A DNA stretch of 64,000 nt. Source: Ampelocalamus luodianensis (Eukaryota > Streptophyta > Magnoliopsida > Poales > Poaceae). The position numbers and the translations under genes were made by a program. The notes under the pieces were generated by a model, which saw only the letters and a program-made list of their open reading frames with translations, had not been told where the DNA came from and did not search any database. This document shows, one piece after another, positions 25,425 through 36,849 of the stretch (its first letter is position 1; each line of letters begins with the position of its first letter). The stretch spans positions 64,394,256 to 64,458,255 of the forward strand of contig CM070618.1 of assembly GCA_036346255.1 (NCBI GenBank), given 5' to 3'.

Positions 25425-26196
25425 ATGGGGCCTCTCCTCCGCTCCGCCGTGCTCTCCATCGCACTCCCCGCCCTCGCCACCGTCGGTGAGGCGGACGGCC
25501 TCTACGATGTCGTCAACATCTTCCGGCCGCGTTCCGAGAGCGACTACTTCGACAGCTCGTTCCAGGGCCACAGGAGCAGACGATGCCGCGGGGCGAGCAG
25601 CAGGGGCTCATGTCGGGCGGGAGCGGCCTCACGAGGGTGCCGCCCAGGGCCCTGCCCGCCAGGGTGACGCAGGACACGGTGGTGCTCCCCGTGGACAGGG
25701 CCGCGGGCTTCGCCGGCGCGTGGAGCATCGTGAGCGAGAACTCAGGCATGTCCACGATGCACCTGGTAGTCATGCGGCACAGCAGGGCCGTCATGTCCGA
25801 CACGACCACGACGGGATGGTCGCTGATGCGGCTTCCCACAGACAGCTGCCGGCCCGACCCCGGAGCAAGCGGCTCGGCGCTATGGACTGCTGGGCGCACG
25901 CAGTGGGGTTTTATTACAACACTGGCGCGCTCCGGTCTCTCAAGGTTGATTTAATTTAGTTATTCTTGCCGGCCATCAATTTGAGAGTTGTTGTTCACAT
26001 CGTCACTACCCACAACGACCGTTTGGCGCGTGCTGCAGATCTTAACGGACACGTGGTGCTCGTCAGCGTGTGCTACAGATCTTAACAGACACGTGGTGCA
26101 CGTGCAGACAGGCCCGTGAGATACTTAAGCCCATGCGACAATTGCGACTGGAAGTAGTTCCCCAAGGCCTTGGCTGAAGGAAGGTTGTACGCAGCA
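25425..26196 (+). pseudogene. Glyoxal oxidase (GLOX) pseudogene, N-terminal piece
   Basis: GLOX enzymes are secreted copper-radical oxidases of the galactose-oxidase fold that make hydrogen peroxide from aldehydes in the cell wall. A start at 25425 gives a signal-peptide-like MGPLLRSAVLSIALPALATV. Another frame then shows GFAGAWSIVSENSGMSTMHL, and HSRAVMSDTTTTG with SLMRLPTDSCRPDP. A 1-nt shift near 25860 leads to AMDCWAHAVGFYYNTGALRS. A 94-bp intron (25945-26038, GT...AG) separates this from ILTDTWCSS, then HVQTG, VRYLSPCDNCDWK and PKALAEGRLYA. The order of motifs follows the family. The frameshifts and an in-frame stop after CDNCDWK show it is broken. The piece ends at a hAT insertion and continues at 34414. 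Confidence 0.85.
26039..26118 (+). repeat. 40-bp tandem duplication at a GLOX splice acceptor
   Basis: The exon start ATCTTAACGGACACGTGGTG at 26039 recurs at 26079 as ATCTTAACAGACACGTGGTG. A TGCAG acceptor precedes the first copy and a TACAG the second. The duplication disrupts the conserved TDTWCSS(G) segment. Confidence 0.75.
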
Positions 26197-26390
26197 TAGT
26201 GGCGGAGCTAGCTAGAAATTAGATGATTGGGGTGCATACTTCATACTAAATTTTATAGTTTGTATAATAGTTTCATAACATCATAAATCCAACACATAGG
26301 TTTTAAATTTGTCAAAAGCACAACGCAAATAGTTCAAATAAGGTCTTACATGAATAGAAAATTACAAAATATGCAACTATGCAAAGAAAA

Positions 26391-26612
26391 TTATAATACT
26401 ACATTACGCGTTTTCATACCTTGAAAACGTTTCATTACATCATCTTCACTAACCTTCAAGAAAATTTCTCTCTCAATAAATGTGACTAAACAATCATTTA
26501 AGAATTTATCACCTATACTATTTCTCAACTTACTCTTCATAATATTCATAGCGGAAAATACTCTTTCAATGCTCGCCATCACCACCGGTAGGAGCAATAC
26601 CAGTTTGAGAAA
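26391..26612 (-). pseudogene. hAT transposase, C-terminal part
   Basis: This is the downstream end of the transposase frame that begins near 33170, cut off from it by the LTR at 26618-31040. It encodes the hAT dimerisation region LLLPVVMASIERVFSAMNIM followed by KLRNSIGDKFLNDCL, and ends in FQGMKTRNVVL-stop. Across the LTR insertion the frame would be continuous through the CAAGT duplication, so the element was inserted into an open frame at this point. It shares the dimerisation region with the fragment near 3182-3454. Confidence 0.85.
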
Positions 26613-26617
26613 CAAGT

Positions 26618-29600
26618 TGTAACAACCCCAGATTTAAGAAACAGTAATAATCTGCTTTATGAACAGTAATGGAATATTGTTCATAACATTACTGTTCATA
26701 ATTGAAATTTGGATTTGTTGTTACAAATTTTAAAACCTTCTTTTTCTAGTCAAAATCCAAAACTTATTTGAAGTCTCAAAGGAAATACAAGATAGTGCTT
26801 GTATTATGACTGGGAAGTATTTTTATTAAAGCCTGGGTCAATTATCTTGACCAAAAATAATTTTTGTTGAATTTTTAGAAATTATTTTGACTTGGAGAAA
26901 AATATTTGACTTTAAATAAACCTATTCGGGATAATTAAATTATTTATGTATTTTGAAAAGTGAAACAGTGGTTTTCAAAATTTATTTGGGGAATATATCA
27001 TCCTAGTAGCATCCTTGTAAAATTTTATGATTTTACAAATTTATCTACTATTTTTAAACCCCAGTCAAACTTTTGGAACTTTAAAATGAGTCAGTCAACT
27101 CCTCTAGTCTAAACCCAGCCATTTGCACTGTAGCGACCGAGCTCAAGTACTTTGGGTCTAAACTGTGCAACCGGGCCACACTCGACACGTTCGCGCGCGT
27201 GCCCAACCCTCTAGCGAACGTGAGCCGTCGATTTCTTCATGGATGGCCGAGATTCGCAAAGCCGTGCGGGACATCCACGTACTCCGTGCGATTTCCGCCG
27301 TTGGATCTTGATCCAACCACATCCGACCTTCATCCATCCTAACCGCATCTTCATTTGTGGCCGTTGATTTCCAAACCAACGTGCCAGATCCTTTGTGCCG
27401 TTCGGGCCAACCCGTAGGGCTCATTCAATCCTGGCCGTAGGATCTTGATCGTGCGGCGCTCACTTTTTGGACTATACCATTTTTCTTATGGAAAGGTCCA
27501 ATTAAACGTGAGCCGTTGGATTCTCACTGGATGGGTCAGATCTTGTGGACCGTTCGGGTTACCCGAACGCACCACTCAATCTCCACCTGTGGATCTTGAT
27601 CGGACGGACCGCATCAATTGGGCCATTCGGGTCGCCTAAATCTCTCTTTAATCTTCACCGTTGATCTTAAATCCAACCGCGCCGCTCTTTTCGTTTTTGA
27701 ACTCAAGGGCGCGCATTTATTCCTGGCCGCTGGATCTCCATCCTACGGTACCCTTTTGACCGCAGGTGTTTAGGGCCCAATCTTCATAGGACCGTTGGAT
27801 TCAAATCCAACGCTCCTCTTTGAAAGTAACCTTCGGGTTTCCCGAAGGCTACATTAAATCTCAAACGTTCGTTTGAGACCGCACGGTCCATATTAAACAA
27901 TATCGATTATTTTCTCTTAACACCTATCTTCATCGCAACCGCTCATTTCTAATCGGACGGTTGATGTTCTTTCGCGTTTTAGGAGGCGCGCACGACTGCG
28001 GCTGACAGCGGGGCCCGCATGTCAGGGAGTTGTATTTCTTCCTCCTTGCCTCTGTGCGTCATCGCCGGCTCTGTGACCGGAGTAGAGGCATTATCCAAAG
28101 ATAATACAACTATTATTTGGATATTTAGCCCTAATTGGACACCTCATCAGCTCTAGACACTTCCCTTTTGCCCTGTAGCTCAACATCTATATATATACCC
28201 TAGCTTTTTGCTGCTGCCATTGTTGACCGAAGGAACTCTTCGTCTTCCATTGCCGTTCCAGTGGAGTTTCTTGCTCCTACCCTTTGCTTATCCATCCTAG
28301 ATGCTTGTTTCACTTTGTGATATAAGCTTAGCATCTTTTGTAGGTTGAAACCGGAGGTTTTTCTCTCTGTTGATCAGAGCCAGTTTTTAGGAACATTCGG
28401 TGTTTCTCATGTCCTGGTAAGCTAAGACATTAATTTTTGCCATCTTGAGCACCTTAAGAACCTTAGAAGCTCACTTGAATCATTCACTTGTACATCAGTA
28501 ACTCCAACCTCCTTTAAACTGAAAAGTTGTTTTCATAACTTTTGGGTCTTTCATGTCGTTTTCAAGTTCTAGGGTTTCTCCTGTCGACTTATCGTCCTAT
28601 TTAGGTTTCAGCTAAACCCTAGTAGCATAAGCAGTGGTTCTTTAATTCTTGTTGTCATTTATTTAGCTTTGTAGTAAAGATCCACTTCTATCATCTGTTG
28701 TCGGCTAAACCGACAACTTTTGAAGCTTTGATAGTTTCTATAATCTGACCTATTAGGGTTAGGTTAAGGTTAGCCTGGGTGTTAATTACCCTAAAAGATC
28801 AGTCTAAGCTCCAACTTAGAATCTTTTACTTAGTGTATTTTCAATTAATCTGAACTCTGTGATGCGCCTGTTTCCTTCTTTTCAAAATCAAAAGCAGAAC
28901 TTTGACCGAAACTCTAGTTTCTGTCATTTGAAAGCAGTAGGTGATAATATGGTCTATTATCTGTATTGGGGTATATGTAACTTAAGCATATTGTTAGTTA
29001 TGCATTACAATCTTGATCATGCCTTTTCTTTTCATATTTATGTACTGTCAGTTTTTGTATTCATTGGATTTTATTCTCTTTTTAGAATCTGATTCTTCTG
29101 AAGTATTTGACTCTATTTCTGAGCAACCAGAGCCTGCACAAGAAGTATATTACTATCAAGGCAAGCATCCTCTCTGCATCATGTTGATCCCAAAGTTGTA
29201 TACAATAGATTTTTAAAATACAGTGATAACTGTTGCATGCAAATTTTCTGAAAATATAATTGTGATCTGTTAGTAGGTAGTTATGACCTAACATTGTGGC
29301 TTACCTTAAATTTGATCATACACTCAAAACTTAGAGTAGGGTTGTATACTACGACATTTAATTTCAGAATTTCGCTTAGTCATGCAGTCTATAGAACGTT
29401 AGAGTTTGGCAAGACTATCTTGTCAAACATGGGAGCAACAAATAAATTTCAGTTATTTTAACTCTTTGTTCAGTTTCTTTAAATCAGAACTGAATTTTAA
29501 ATTTCAATTGGTCTAGACAAGAGGATGCTAGTGGTGGTGCCTTCGTGCACGAGATTGGGAAATATGGTGGACTTGTTTGGACCAATTAAGGACTGAACTC

Positions 29601-31040
29601 TGATTATTCGATTCAAGTCCCTCACGTACTTCCACACGCGGTGTATGGGCGCTGTTTGGTTAAGTAAAGGGTTAATACTATTGAGTTGGAGACAGGAGAG
29701 TAAGGATATGTGTATTGATCTTGTATGACATAGATGCTTAGGTCTTCGGGCTGTGTCTTATGCCATGTAAGTTTTATATCAATATCAGATGTTCTTAGAA
29801 GGGTGAGGCGTATTTGTGTTCCATCGCATGTACGTACCTTAAATATGATTTTTAATTAACTCGATTGCAATCTAGTATGGGTAGCGAACCAGAAACCAAT
29901 TGTATTTCTTTTGTTTGGATCGGCATTCTGACGCAACATGTGTGTTTCCGGTTAGCTAGCAGATGCTATCGATCGTTATTTAAGCGAGATCAATTCACAC
30001 ATGGGTATCCAACTCAATAGTGTCAACTTGTTGAAAAATACCAAATCTTAGTTTCCCGACCACAACACATCTTTTCGGCATACCAAAGGAAGTGTGTCAT
30101 CATTGGAGGCATCCTTAGAAAGGCAACGGGGTGACTAAATCGTGTGGGTAAAGATGTACACCAACTGCGGTTAGGTATTAAACTATTCGAATAGCAACGT
30201 GTCCACGGTCAAGTCATCATTCGATAACTTGAGTTGATGTCACTGTATAAATTTTCATTTCAACTCTTGAGTTGATTTGAGTTATTGTTTGAGTTCGACA
30301 TGAGAGAATTCATGCAATGTCTTGTTTATATTTACTTTTATTTACTTACTGTTTTAGTCCAATTTGATTTATTAAATTGCTTTATCAAAACTTAGCAATT
30401 GTAGGTTGAGATGTATTGCTTTATGAAAAATTGAACCAATATGCCTTCCTGTTGCAACCTTATGCATGTATAAATTCTACTCCTTTGTATAGTTTCTAAC
30501 AAACACCTTCTTTTATTAGTTTGTGTAAGTCTTGCTGAGTACCTTCCGTACTCAAGGTGCTATAACCTATTGTTGCAGGTGAGGACGATTATTTATATGA
30601 AGTGCCCGTTAGCGCCGATCAGGGTGACGCTAACGAGTGAAGCTATTTCTAATCTCCACGCAATAGCCTACGGGTGATGGGGCCATTGGTGGCTTTTGTC
30701 GTTTAATCTTTTGCTTCCGCTGTCACACTTTGTTAGAGACCCTGAGTCACTTGATATTGTAGTACTAAACCGAAAATTGTAAGCTTATGTTTAATTATGT
30801 AAATGTATGACTTGTATGTGTATGATGCAATATTGTTTAAGGATATATGTGCAATGGTCACTGGTCCTGGGAACCATTGTAAGACATATATCTGGGAATC
30901 CGGAATATTGGGTTTGTTACTTATTAAATTTATGCTTCTAGCATGATCTTTAATAAAGGAGCAGTACTGTTCCTTAATTAAGAATTGTGCTACAGTATAA
31001 CTTTAATTAAGTACAGTTCCAATATTCTGGGGTCCTCACA
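26618..31040 (+). mobile_element. Solo LTR, 4.4 kb, nested in the hAT transposase gene
   Basis: It starts TGTAACAACCCCAGATTT and ends TTCTGGGGTCCTCACA, with an exact 5-bp duplication CAAGT at 26613-26617 and 31041-31045. A TATATATATACCC box near 28188 and a CTTGCTGAGTAC motif near 30530 place U3, R and U5 on the plus strand. No internal retrotransposon domain or second LTR is seen. The short frames near 28859-29294 are not gene-like. Neither terminus is identical to the family at 18980/42887, so it is a separate LTR family. Confidence 0.88.
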
Positions 31041-31045
31041 CAAGT

Positions 31046-33170
31046 ATACCCATTTGTAAATTTCATACTTTTTTGTTTCAACAAGCTTAATAGAAAGGTC
31101 ACCAAGATTGTTGAGGTCCTTAAACCTATCATCACTTCACATATCATCAATGAAGTTATCAAGTTGGAAAGGGAGCCTCATCAAATCTGTACTTGAAAAC
31201 TCATTAGGATAAAAATTTGCAAAGTTAAGTACTTTCTCCTTATCAAAGGCTTCACATGAGTTGCGAGGATTCAAGGCAAACATGCACACAAGCAACTCCA
31301 TATTAACTTTATCAAACCGATTGTCAAGCTCTTGAAGAACACTATCAATTATGTCAAGATATACTTCCCTTCTGAAACGATCATCATGTTTGTTTGGGGA
31401 AAAAGCGCTTTGATCTTCCAAAAGATACATATTTCTTATTTGGCTTGGGAACTTTAATGCAATGTTTCATACAAAATGATGTAACTTTTTCCTGAAGAAA
31501 ATCTCTCCAGCTATGACTTATCATATGTTGCAATCTGTCCTTAGTCAAATTATGTCATAGCATTAATAATATCTTGGTCCCTCTTTTGCAAAGATTGACA
31601 TAAATCATCTGTGTACCCAAGTATGACTAGCATCAAGTTTGATATGAAAACAAAATCAAATGACTCAAAGGCTGCCACCATAGCATGGGCTTTTCCCCCA
31701 TTCATTGTTTCGGGAGGAATCTTTTCCAATCTTTACGAGTACTTTGCGGATTGTAGAATACAAATTGATAATGTGCAAAACAGTTTTGTAATGAGAACCC
31801 CAACACGTGTCACCGGGCCTAGCCATCCCCATCTCTTGATTCAACCCTCGTCCACTTTCAATTTCACCAGCATCTAGCGCTTTCAAAACTTCCTGAGCTC
31901 TAGTGTTTCAAAGCATTTCATAGCACTTACAAGAAACTCCAATAATATTCAGCAAATTTGATAGTTGGTTAAAAAACCAAACACAATCTACATTGCACTT
32001 AGCAACAGCCACAAGAACTAATTGGAGTTGATGTGCAAAACAGTGGATGTAATAAGGAGGAGACTCATTCACAATCAATGTTTTCAGCCCTTTAATCTCG
32101 CCTTTCATGTTACTAGCCCCATCATATCCTTGCCCACGGATTTGAGTAAGAATCAAAGAGTGATCAATAAGTAAAGACTAAATTGCATCCTTAAGTGACA
32201 AAGAAGTGGTATCAGCTACATGAACTACTCCAAGGAACCACTCACATGTCCTTCCTAGTTTATCAACATAACGCAAGCAAAGAGCTAGTTGCTCTTTTTG
32301 GGATACATCACTTGACTCATCAACTAGAATTGCAAAGTGGTCATCACCAATATCTTCAATTATTTGTCTAATAGTTTCCTTGGCACAATAGTTAATAATT
32401 TCCTTTTGTAAGGGATGAGAAGTCAAGATGCAATTTTCATGAGCATTTTTCAAAACAACCTTATTAACTTCTTCATTACTTTCTACAAGCCATTTCAAAA
32501 ACTCAAGAAAGTTTCTCTTGTTACTGGATTGTTCACTTTCATCATGTGCACGGAATGCCAATCTTTGACAAAAAATAGACCTCAAGCATCTAAGTGAATA
32601 AGTGAACCTTGCCTTGTAAAGGCGCTTGTCTTGTTTAGTTCGCTTCACAATAACATGAGAAACTAAAGTTTTTGGTTTCACAAAGAGGTTAAATTTCTCT
32701 TGAGCTTGATTATGGACATTTATTATACCACCCACATGTTTGTCAAGTGCATCATATTTATTCCAATTTCTCCAACCACCTTTAACAAAGCTATCACCAC
32801 CCACAGTTTCTCCTTGAAAGATAACAGACAAAGCAAAATACAACATCTTTTTCGACACTATATTCACTCCAATGGTACTTATCAAACCAATTAAGACTGA
32901 AGTGACGTCTTTTACCTGATATTTCCCTAATAGGAAAATCATGTGTATAAGGTTGACATGGCTCTTTCATAATATATCCTCTCCGAACTGTATCTTGATA
33001 ATTGACATCATAGCTCGTGATGGGTGTCCTTTTCCCTGGATCGTGTGGAAGAAGCTCAACATCATAAGTATTTTCCTCACTGCCAGGAAGTGTATTTGAA
33101 GCTCCTGCACTTCTCGACTGGGGTTAGGGTTGGTCATTGACAGCAACCACAATATCAATCATAGCATCTC
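31046..33170 (-). pseudogene. hAT transposase (ZMYM1-like/TTF-type), N-terminal and central part
   Basis: Reading the minus strand from about 33170: PHDPGKRTPI, then DTVRRGYIMKEPCQP, SLNWFDKY and LCFVCYLF (TTF-type zinc-finger region), GGWRNWNKYDALDKHVGG, and then the DUF4371 region with HFAILVDESSDVSQKEQLAL. A single TAG near 32174 is followed by RGQGYDGASNMKGE and YYIHCFAHQLQLVL, both typical of this hAT branch. Further frameshifts follow through 31886-31665 and 31430-31137 up to the LTR insertion, after which 26612-26391 continues. hAT transposases cut and paste their element and leave 8-bp duplications, as seen here. The stops and shifts make an active product unlikely. Confidence 0.85.
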
Positions 33171-34405
33171 AATATTCTCCGTCTGAGAAGATAGCAATTG
33201 ATTCCCACTTGCTTGGGTTCCTCCTCTACCTTCTTGAGTCTCCTCCACCCCTAGACCCCTTCAGTTGGTGATGAAGAAGATGAAATATTCTTTGCCTCAC
33301 TTCTCGATCACGAAAAAAAAAGAAAAGGATGTTTCTATTCTTCTTCATGTCTCTACAATCTACATTGACATATCATAACAAAATTTTCAAATTTTCATTC
33401 ACAATTAAGCTCACATAACATAAGTATGCACTATGGTGAGTTGCAAATATAAATCGAGAACCCACAGTCCCACACCTTCAGGCTTCTGCAGTTCTGCTCA
33501 ACTACTCCCGAGCAGGGCTTCACAATCATAGTCTCACAGCATTGTGCAGCTCAAGCTCTAAAAGTTCAAGGACAAATTACTACATTAGCTATGCTGATTA
33601 TGAAAATCACTGAGAATTTGAGATGGCATACCATATGGTCTATCAAGACAACAACCACTACACACTAGTCCACCACTACTCCCGGTCCTAGACTCCAAAG
33701 TGACCAACAATCCATTTATCCAACATACAGAAAGTTACTTCTAGAATCTAGATACATACAAGACTTGTTCCTACATGAACAACAGAACAAGCATTCAAGC
33801 AACCTGCAACCCAAACAAAAGTGGAGAGAAAAGAAGGACATACCGATTCCTTCTTGCTAAACTACTTCTCTTCCAACTCCAAGTCAAGTAACCCAACGCT
33901 CCATCTGCCGATCGCTTGCTCCCGAGCCGCGTGCTGCCCTCCCACGTCGCGCCACCGACCGCCTGGTGCCTGCTCCCACGTCGCGCCATGTGGGTCACTC
34001 GTCAACCCATCTAGCGTTTGCTCTACAGCCTCCACTCGACCGTGCCAACTGCCAAGCCAAGCCAAGCCACCGACTGTTTCCCCAGTTCCTCCTGGTCCTC
34101 ACAAGCTCACTGTTGACGCAGTGTTGGGGAATTTGGGGTCTAGGGAGGAGAGATTAGGGTTGGGGAGGAGAGGATTGGAGTGGAGTGGTGACTAGTGAGG
34201 CATTCGACATTTCGACTGTGGGTTGATCTTGGACTGGCTGGTGGGTTAGCTTCTGGGCTAGGCCTTCATGGGTAACAGAGTAAGTACTATATAACTAGAA
34301 ACATCAAACATGGCCCACTGAGGCACTGAAGAACTGATCCCTACTGTTTTTCTAATTTTTGGGGGTGTCGGTGCATACCTGGCACCCCTAATAGTTCCGC
34401 CCCTA
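33171..34405. other. 5' non-coding part of the hAT element
   Basis: The transposase leader and terminal region. The GC-rich stretch at 33880-34100 has overlapping frames on both strands but no recognisable protein. It ends in the right terminal repeat TAGTTCCGCCCCTA. Confidence 0.5.
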
Positions 34406-34413
34406 ACGCAGCA

Positions 34414-34684
34414 GGTGCTCCTGGACAGTGGCTTCATCATGATCGGTGGTCGTGTGTTCAGTTACAACTTCATCCCAGCGGTCAGCCGGTCGAACGCCAC
34501 GGGTGTTCCCCTCTGGCTGCTCCGTGAGACCACCGATGACGTGGAGAACAACCTGTATCCCTTCCTCCACCTCCTTACAGACGGGACCCTCTTCATCTTT
34601 GTCAACGATTGCTCCATCGTGTTCAACCCCTAGACCAGGCAGGTCCTCCATGAGCTCCCGATCCTCCCCGGTGGAGCACTAAGG
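34414..34684 (+). pseudogene. GLOX pseudogene, central piece
   Basis: This continues directly from the 8-bp duplication: QQVLLDSGFIMIGGRVFSYN, then TTDDVENNLYPFLHLLTDGT and LFIFVNDCSIVFNP, all characteristic of the GLOX kelch-like propeller region. A TAG stop after IVFNP (34631-34633) is followed by TRQVLHELPILPGGA in the same frame. The match breaks off where a MITE starts at 34685. About 180 residues that normally follow are absent from the window. Confidence 0.88.
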
Positions 34685-35211
34685 GTGCGTTTGGTCCGTT
34701 GAATCATTTGGTCCTGAACCGTCCGGTACGGAAAATGAGCTCGTTCAGGTGTTTGGTTGGTTGAATGGAACCAAACCGTTCGGGATGAGATGATTCAAGA
34801 AATAGGAATATTCTATGTTTATGTTGTATCATCCCGTTCGGGAAAAAAATCCCGAATCACACTGTTCACTTGAATTCCGAGGCGCGTACGGAAAAAAAGG
34901 CATGATTTACGAGCTTCAAATGACCATATTTTCTAAACCGAGTATCCGATTTATGATCCGATTGAACCGTTGTGTTCCTTGTCATTTAATCAACAAAACA
35001 AGACCACTCTTGGCATATTTTACTGTAAAAAATATTATTCATGTATCATCCTATCCCACCAACCAAACACCATCTTCAACCATCCACAACCATCCTATCC
35101 CACCAACCAAACAAAATCATATATCATCATATCCCACCAACCAAACACCATACTTGAATCATCTCATCCAGGACAATCCCATCCTACCTGTATCATCCCA
35201 TCCCATTCAAC
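34685..35211. mobile_element. PIF/Harbinger-like MITE, truncated
   Basis: After a TAA trinucleotide the sequence begins GGGTGCGTTTGGTCCGTTGA, a common grass MITE terminus. The matching right end (ATTCAAC...) is cut where copy B of the GGTCAGACCGG repeat begins at 35212. Internal CATCCCACCAACCAAACAC blocks are repeated. No coding capacity. Confidence 0.55.
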
Positions 35212-36830
35212 TGTTGGACCGAAAAGGCGACTAGAGGGGGGTGAATAGGAGCACGATCTCTTTTTCTCCCAAATCAGATTCAATATGAATCTCACTCCAA
35301 TAGCTATGAAAGCTATGAAGATCAATCAATCAAGCACAGCGGAAGACTTATATTGAATCCAATCAAAACCCCGAAGCAAAAGCAACACAAACTCAAAACA
35401 CCAAGTCTCGGGCGGTCTGACCTCTCACGGGGGCGGTCAGACCGGTTGGCCTAGCGGTCGGACCTCTTCCACGGGTGGTCAGACCTCTAGTTCAATGAAC
35501 AGTGAAATCAGCCCAAAAAACCAAAACGCAAATTGAGCTAACTTTTGATTCGTGTGTCCAAACCTCATGAAACTTGACACACACCTTCTCAAGGATGTCA
35601 GGAACATATTCCAAGCAACGATCGTGAAGATCCTTACCAAAGTTCAGACTTTTCTCCATTTGAGTGAAGGTGGTTTAAAAACCGAGTCAAAAACGAAATA
35701 TGATCTAAAGACTTGCTCGTGGGTGGTTGATGATCAAGATGATCCTAGATGAGTTCCCACATGTTGCAGCAAGTTAGATCACAGCAAGAAACCAACCAAA
35801 AACTCACGGATCAACGAAAGATCTCAAATCACCAAATAGAGATAAAGAAAGCAAATAGACTCATCTTTGAGAGAACTTTTTTTGTATTGATTTGATATGG
35901 TATTGGTTTACAGCAACTCCATCAATGGAGGACAAAGACTCAATACATGAGCACAAAATCAAATCCAACTCTCTAGAACCCTAACCTCCACTAATCCTCT
36001 CCCTAAGCAAACTAGGGTTTCAAAAACAATGAAAGGGTTAAGGGGGTGCAGCCACCTCCCTCCTCTATTTATAGTGGAGGCTTAGACCTTCTAGAAGAGT
36101 TTCCCTAATGGGCTCCCGTTACGGCTCAAAACAAACGGGTCACACACACACGTATTTTAAAGCGTCGTCTTCATCTCCTCTTGACCTAATCCGCTTCTCC
36201 ACGCACCGTCTTGTGCTGCGGGTTGGCAAAAGGTCACCAAGGCGGTATTTGGTAAGATTACCAAAATACCCCTTCTCGGTCCTTCTTCAAAGACCGAGTC
36301 CAATCTTCGCGAAGCAGTCGCATGCTCGCCACATGTAGGTTGATCCAACGGCTCTCATCATGTTGGCAAGTCTCTCCCATCCGGCTCCCACCGAAACCAC
36401 CATGGCACTTGCACCGACCCCCGTGCCGCTTGATCCAACGGTCGGGCCATCGCGCGTTCGGTCACCTTTGTCCATCTTGCACCATGCTTGAGTCCAATGA
36501 CTTCACCCGGCATCGTCGATCGTTCTGAACCTCAGCTCTCCAGGGCTAGTCCCGATCATCCTCGTTGTTGACTATCGTTGACCACCAAGCAACCTGCACA
36601 ACAATAGACAAGCAAACCGAATCTGGAAACAAGTTCTTCACAACTTGACCCACGTTAGTCAAAATATGCATCATGCAACACATATGCACTGAAACCCATG
36701 AGATTGACCTAACAACCAATACATCGCTGCTAGGAAGACCAGCGACTTAAGTCAAAACGGTCGATCGCCGCCACCATGGCGATCGACCGCTAACTAATAA
36801 AGAATAAAGAACTTGGCGAAAACGCGTGTT
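35212..36830 (-). mobile_element. GGTCAGACCGG-rich repeat (copy B), likely solo LTR
   Basis: It begins TGTTGGACCGAAAAGGCGAC and is related to copy A (13340-15807) in the opposite orientation. Shared blocks include CGGTCTGACC words near 35411-35450, CACCCGGCATCGTCGATCG near 36505 and CAAGTTCTTCACAACTTG near 36630. A CTATTTATAGTGG box near 36064 reads as TATAAATAG on the minus strand. The right boundary is not clear. No coding region. Confidence 0.5.
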
Positions 36831-36849
36831 TCCGCAAACCTTCAACGCC

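Larger units (their letters stand above)
26197..34405 (-). mobile_element. hAT transposon inserted in the GLOX exon
   Basis: The exact 8-bp duplication ACGCAGCA lies at 26189-26196 and 34406-34413. The terminal repeats are TAGTGGCGGAGCTA on the left and the reverse complement TAGGGGCGGAACTA on the right. The interior encodes a decayed ZMYM1-like/TTF-type hAT transposase on the minus strand and a 4.4-kb solo LTR, leaving about 3.8 kb of true hAT sequence. The target is GLOX coding sequence, between the GRLYA and QQVLLDSGF codons. Confidence 0.93.
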
